Source of the DNA: Marisa cornuarietis
Lineage: Eukaryota; Mollusca; Gastropoda; Architaenioglossa; Ampullariidae
DNA: 64,000 nucleotides
NCBI GenBank assembly: GCA_004794655.1
Contig: SMMW01000576.1
Location: 5,054,501-5,118,500 of the forward strand
Direction of reading: 5' to 3'
A model generated the notes under the pieces. The model saw nothing but the letters and a program-made list of their open reading frames with translations. It did no database searches and was not told the origin of the DNA. Positions 60,801 through 64,000 of the stretch are shown here, one piece after another. A program made the translations under genes and the position numbers. How positions within the stretch are numbered: position 1 is the first letter of the stretch; the number at the start of each line of letters is the position of its first letter.

Positions 60801-63800
60801 TAAAACTCTGCACAATAAAATTTATCAAAGTAACTGTTGGTTGAAACTGTAGAGCTAAACAATATTTGTTACATTTAAGGTACGGCACTAAAACCAAAAT
60901 GCGATCCAACTTGCTATTCTTATGCATGTGTTTGGGTTTGAACAGGAAGTGCGCATTGACAGCGAGGTGGCTGTGAACCAAGGCCGCACTGTCTGGGATG
61001 GAAAGACCGCTGTGTCCTATTCCACAGATTCTCGTAAAACTCTCACCCTTTCTTCCTCTCTCAAAGACGTCTCCGACAGCTACAGGTCTGTCACTGCAAC
61101 CATGATTCATTTCTGGCTGTTTATATATGTGTTGTGTGTGTATGTGTGTGAGAGAGAGAGAGAAGTAGTACTTTATAAAGGCAACCCTACTTCATGAATA
61201 TAGAAATCTTTTTTCAAAAGGCTACTATAAACCAGCCATATAAGGCCTCTCATTAAAAGAAGAATTATTGTGGAAAGTAGTGTGACAAGGACTCATGCCG
61301 CTTGTAATTTGATTGCGTTGTCTGTATTCTGATTTTTTCTATTTCTTATTATTACTTTAATATACTGTTCTTTTTACTTTTCCCTGCAGTGGCTCGAACT
61401 ACAGCCTGGCTTTGGCCATCATGCACCCCTACACTGACGTGGATTTGAGCTTGACCTCACATTTGGGTTCTAACGATGACCGTTATTCGGCTTCTGTGGA
61501 CACCTGGTACTTGACGTCACGTCGGCAGCGGAAGAACATGGCGCTCCGCGGAGAAATCGATCGTCTGCGTCGCCTGATAAATCTGCAGGTGAGCTGCAAC
61601 ATGTTGGTCCTGGGTAGAAACGCACTAGAACATTCACATCAGGACTGGTATTATAAAGGAAGGTTATAAGAAAGCAAACATTTTGCTTCTAAAAAAAATC
61701 ATTTATGAATCCTTATAATGAACTGGATGGTTTTCCGCTACTAATCCGTGAATCATGCAGTCATGTGGACTCAACTCTTGTTTCTTACGCAGCTGGTTAG
61801 TCCACTGAAGAAAGTCTTCGTTCAAGGAGAGGTTACGTCTGTGGATCCCTACGTCCTCAGGCTTGCTAACCGTTATGATGACGACGATGTCATTCAGTCG
61901 GACATCACAGTCGACTCTGGCAAACGTTCCATAGTATTCCAGACCAGCTACGATCTTGGTAAGATTGGGTTGTGTTTCACACTTCAAGAATCGCAGAGAG
62001 TGAAAGAGAAGACAGCAAAAAAGAGAGAGAAAGAGTCAGATGCTTCATTAAAGACTTTTATACACCTGAAGACCGCGAGATACACCTCTAGCAAAGAACT
62101 CTTTCACAATCAGCTCTGGAATCTCCTCCCCTGATTTTCTTGTCTGATTCACTAATTTTGTCCATCATCATCAGCATCAGCATCATTAACGGTAGTAGTG
62201 GTAAACATATATGTCTCTTAATGAAGTAAAACTTGCAAGATTGTTTCATTAAAAGAAACATGAATAGGAATAGCCTTCTTTCTTCACTCAGACAATCCAG
62301 ACAACAAGCTGGTGCTGAAGGCTGGCTACGTTAACGACTCTGCAATCAGGGCTGAACTGTATCGACAACAGTCCTATCAACAAATCTCCGACAGCCTTTT
62401 CGCCATGCGCCTAAACACCTCCACACTACTACACACTCGCCTTGCCTGGAGGCCACAAACTCTTGCAGATTTCCAGGTACTTTGCACTTAAGTATGACAG
62501 AGCTATATTAAAAAAAGATATTAAAAGACATGTAACATGTTGCAGAAATAGCTTCAACATAAAAAAATAAAAACAAATTTCTACGAACTTTGCTTTGCCA
62601 AACTTAACATTTTTTTTATCGCACTTGCACTTAGGACTATTCTCGCATGAAGGCTGGTAGATACACCTCGGCAATCAAGACGGCTTTGCGTAACGCCTAT
62701 GATGGAGTAGGAGAGGAGATTGGTGCCAAGTACTCAGCCATTACTAACGAGATGACCTCGGAGTTCCAGCCTTTGCTGGATCTACTGGAGGGAGAACTAG
62801 TACGCCTGGCACAGCAGCTGGAAAAACTTCGCGTTGACATGCAGCGAAAGTACGATCATAATGACTTTTACCTCCAGGATATGGGCGACCAGGTCAAGAA
62901 GACATACGGCTGGACTAGGTAGGTTCAAACAAAAAGATGCAAAAGCTGAAACAAAATTTTTTAATGTAACATGCAGTCTCAACTGCTGCCAAACGACCAG
63001 AAGAAAACCATTCCTGGATATTGCAATGCCTCAGTGTTAGTGGATACTGAACTTTTATACTGAAGCTAACACTGCGACCCCTCTCATATACACCATTTTT
63101 GTGGGTTTAGTAGGGAAAAAAAGACTAATTGCTGAACATTCTAAGAAACATGGACTTTCTAATATTTCTAAAGTTTTATGAACGCTAAAAACGAGAAACT
63201 GAAAGAAAACGTCGTTTTGATTTTGAAAGACGTGTAAAGTAACAATGAGAAAGCACCTAATATTACATTTCGTTACACAAACAGGGATTTCCTACGCGAC
63301 CTGAGTGCCCAGTACGAAACAGGTTACATCTCCCTGGTGAAGTCTCTCAAAGACCAGCTGCAGACTCTCCGTAGCTTCCCTATTCGCCAGAAATACCAGG
63401 AAACCCTGCAGAGCCTCATCAGTGCCGTTGAGGTGGGTTACATTTGAGTCAGGCAACGGTAATGAGGTTACCAAAAAACATCATTAACCTTTTATTTTCT
63501 TTAAGAACTTTATAACGGTTTGGCAAGAAATAATAGTTTCAGGACAGAACATATTTTCAAATAATATCTTACCATGACAAGTCTTTGTCACATTAACTTT
63601 GTTAAACATGATTTAAACTCAACACATTTATCAACCTTTAGTCAACAGCAACTCCACGCTTTCTCTGGCTGTTGTCGTATGTAATTATCGCGGCCTGCGT
63701 ATTCTGACACCTGTGTGTGTTGTTGCTGGAGGTAGTGTTGTTGTTGTTGTTTAAAATATAAATCGACGGTTGAGATGGAAACATTTTCAAAATAAACTTA

Positions 63801-64000
63801 TGCGTAACTAAGAAAATAGTATATTTAACTTTCTTTCTTGATCTAGGGTCAACTTGACGTAAACTTCAAATCCTTCAGCGAAGGCGTCGCCCAGATCGAC
63901 GATTACTTGCAGCAGCTTAAAGTTGGCGCTCAAGGCACGTGGGACAGCGTCAAGGACCACCCGCACGTTCAACTGGTCAAGAGCCGCGTACGCCAGCTCG
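42443..64000 (+). CDS. apolpp: Apolipophorin / apoB-like large lipid transfer protein, 3' end beyond window
   Basis: Thirty-six exons in phase-consistent order encode about 3634 aa and the frame is still open at the window end. The start MEAQLLVLSLLVASAAAG is a signal peptide preceded by a TATA promoter. The mature part begins with a Cys pair (NCATTCK) and the vitellogenin-type KFNYETGKTYTYDYDV. Domain order is lipovitellin-like N-sheet, helical arch, open beta-sheet region with Cys pair, long beta-strand repeat region, then a helical segment. This is the plan of insect apolipophorin-II/I and apoB (family knowledge), secreted to haemolymph as the lipoprotein scaffold. A vitellogenin is less likely because no polyserine/phosvitin region is seen and the length already exceeds the family norm. 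A terminal von Willebrand D domain, if present, would be outside the window. No RX(K/R)R processing site was seen at residues 640-970, where insects are cleaved. Confidence 0.92.
42827..42898. repeat. (AC)n microsatellite in apolipophorin intron 1
   Basis: 72 bases of uninterrupted AC repeat, the longest dinucleotide tract in the window. Confidence 0.97.
49038..55714 (+). CDS. apolpp: Apolipophorin exons 14-26: open beta-sheet region and first beta repeats
   Basis: Exons 49038-49381, 49773-49955, 50348-50609, 50815-50962, 51270-51530, 51656-51931, 52409-52643, 52939-53158, 53373-53723, 53971-54216, 54383-54646, 54888-55156, 55537-55714; residues 710-1788. Exons 14-16 correspond to the DUF1943-like lipid-cavity sheet (KTFNLLDFLIKLSKDHDFSF; FKVCSGDT and LELCGELQFP supply a conserved Cys pair). 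Later exons encode alternating polar/hydrophobic beta strands (VDVNVDVNHKKK; LQLNSKLLYGKDTYGLSG). A KKKR stretch in exon 21 (52939-53158) is the only strongly basic run here. Whether it is cleaved is unknown. Confidence 0.88.
55945..59838 (+). CDS. apolpp: Apolipophorin exon 27: 3.9-kb exon of degenerate beta-strand repeats
   Basis: A single open exon of 1298 codons (residues 1789-3086) between a TTTCTGTAG acceptor and a GTTTGT donor, phase 0 at both ends. It is built of about a dozen diverged modules of roughly 90-110 residues, each marked by a T/SPF box followed by an amphipathic strand: TPFERYRDNHISVRHDGDW, TPFTTFEDVGASFSYSG, TPLDDFKNVGASFKQSG, TPFEGFEAVKAEYRHSG, TPFKPARNVEMTLTHQG. These are the lipid-surface beta strands of apolipophorins (family knowledge). 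Only about three Cys are present. Reverse-strand ORFs here are shadows of biased codon use. Confidence 0.92.
59992..64000 (+). CDS. apolpp: Apolipophorin exons 28-36 (last one cut by window end)
   Basis: Exons 59992-60147, 60496-60708, 60946-61085, 61390-61588, 61793-61958, 62292-62476, 62635-62918, 63285-63432, 63847 onward; residues 3087 to at least 3634. Beta strands continue to about exon 33. Exons 34-36 change to long amphipathic helices rich in Lys, Glu, Gln and Leu (ELVRLAQQLEKLRVDMQRKY; SLVKSLKDQLQTLRS), like the helical lipid-binding part of apolipophorin and apoB. Exon 31 contains a basic SRRQRK stretch (about 3299-3304), a possible but unproven proprotein convertase site. The last exon is open at 64000. 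Confidence 0.88.

Noticed and set aside
42443..64000. Vitellogenin as the identity of gene 4
   Set aside because: The N-terminus is shared with vitellogenins, but the protein exceeds 3600 residues, lacks a serine-rich phosvitin segment and has apolipophorin/apoB-type TPF repeats.

Overview
This is eukaryotic (metazoan) nuclear DNA: genes are split into GT/AG-bounded exons with phase-consistent joins, introns are AT-rich and full of microsatellites and decayed transposons, and no bacterial gene architecture is present. The gene families fit a lophotrochozoan, most likely a gastropod mollusc: an apolipophorin, an EGF plus F5/8-type-C receptor of a kind common in molluscs, a hillarin/KY-like protein and a TMEM8/PGAP6 homologue. 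The species assignment is inference only.

Layout. (1) Positions 253-6781, minus strand: a complete five-exon KY/hillarin-type transglutaminase-like gene (528 codons) whose catalytic triad positions appear substituted. (2) About 9878-27463, plus strand, head-to-head with gene 1: an 11-exon TMEM8/PGAP6-like gene encoding an N-terminal ectodomain, an EGF-like module and a 7-TM CREST domain. Its introns carry a LINE fragment, a tRNA-derived SINE, a fold-back mariner, a roughly 4-kb decayed Harbinger element with matching 25-bp terminal inverted repeats, and a MITE. (3) Positions 31521-36056, plus strand: a complete nine-exon type I membrane receptor (588 aa) with EGF-like, two F5/8C/fucolectin-like and Cys-rich modules, one TM segment and an acidic tail ending in an ITAM-like double tyrosine motif. 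(4) Positions 42443-64000 and beyond, plus strand: the first 36 exons (about 3634 aa) of an apolipophorin/apolipoprotein-B-type large lipid transfer protein, including a 3.9-kb exon of degenerate repeats. The 3' end lies outside the window.

The four genes are not an operon and show no shared pathway: muscle/cytoskeletal (1), GPI-anchor processing at the membrane (2), phosphotyrosine-type signalling from a lectin-like receptor (3), and haemolymph lipid transport (4). Intergenic space at 27464-31520 and 36257-42320 holds retroelement debris, a second copy of the SINE, and a hAT-type MITE with a perfect 8-bp target-site duplication.

Exon boundaries were read by eye from splice consensus and reading phase. 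In gene 2 the join between exons 3 and 4 is unresolved. Family assignments are from recognised motifs, not database searches.
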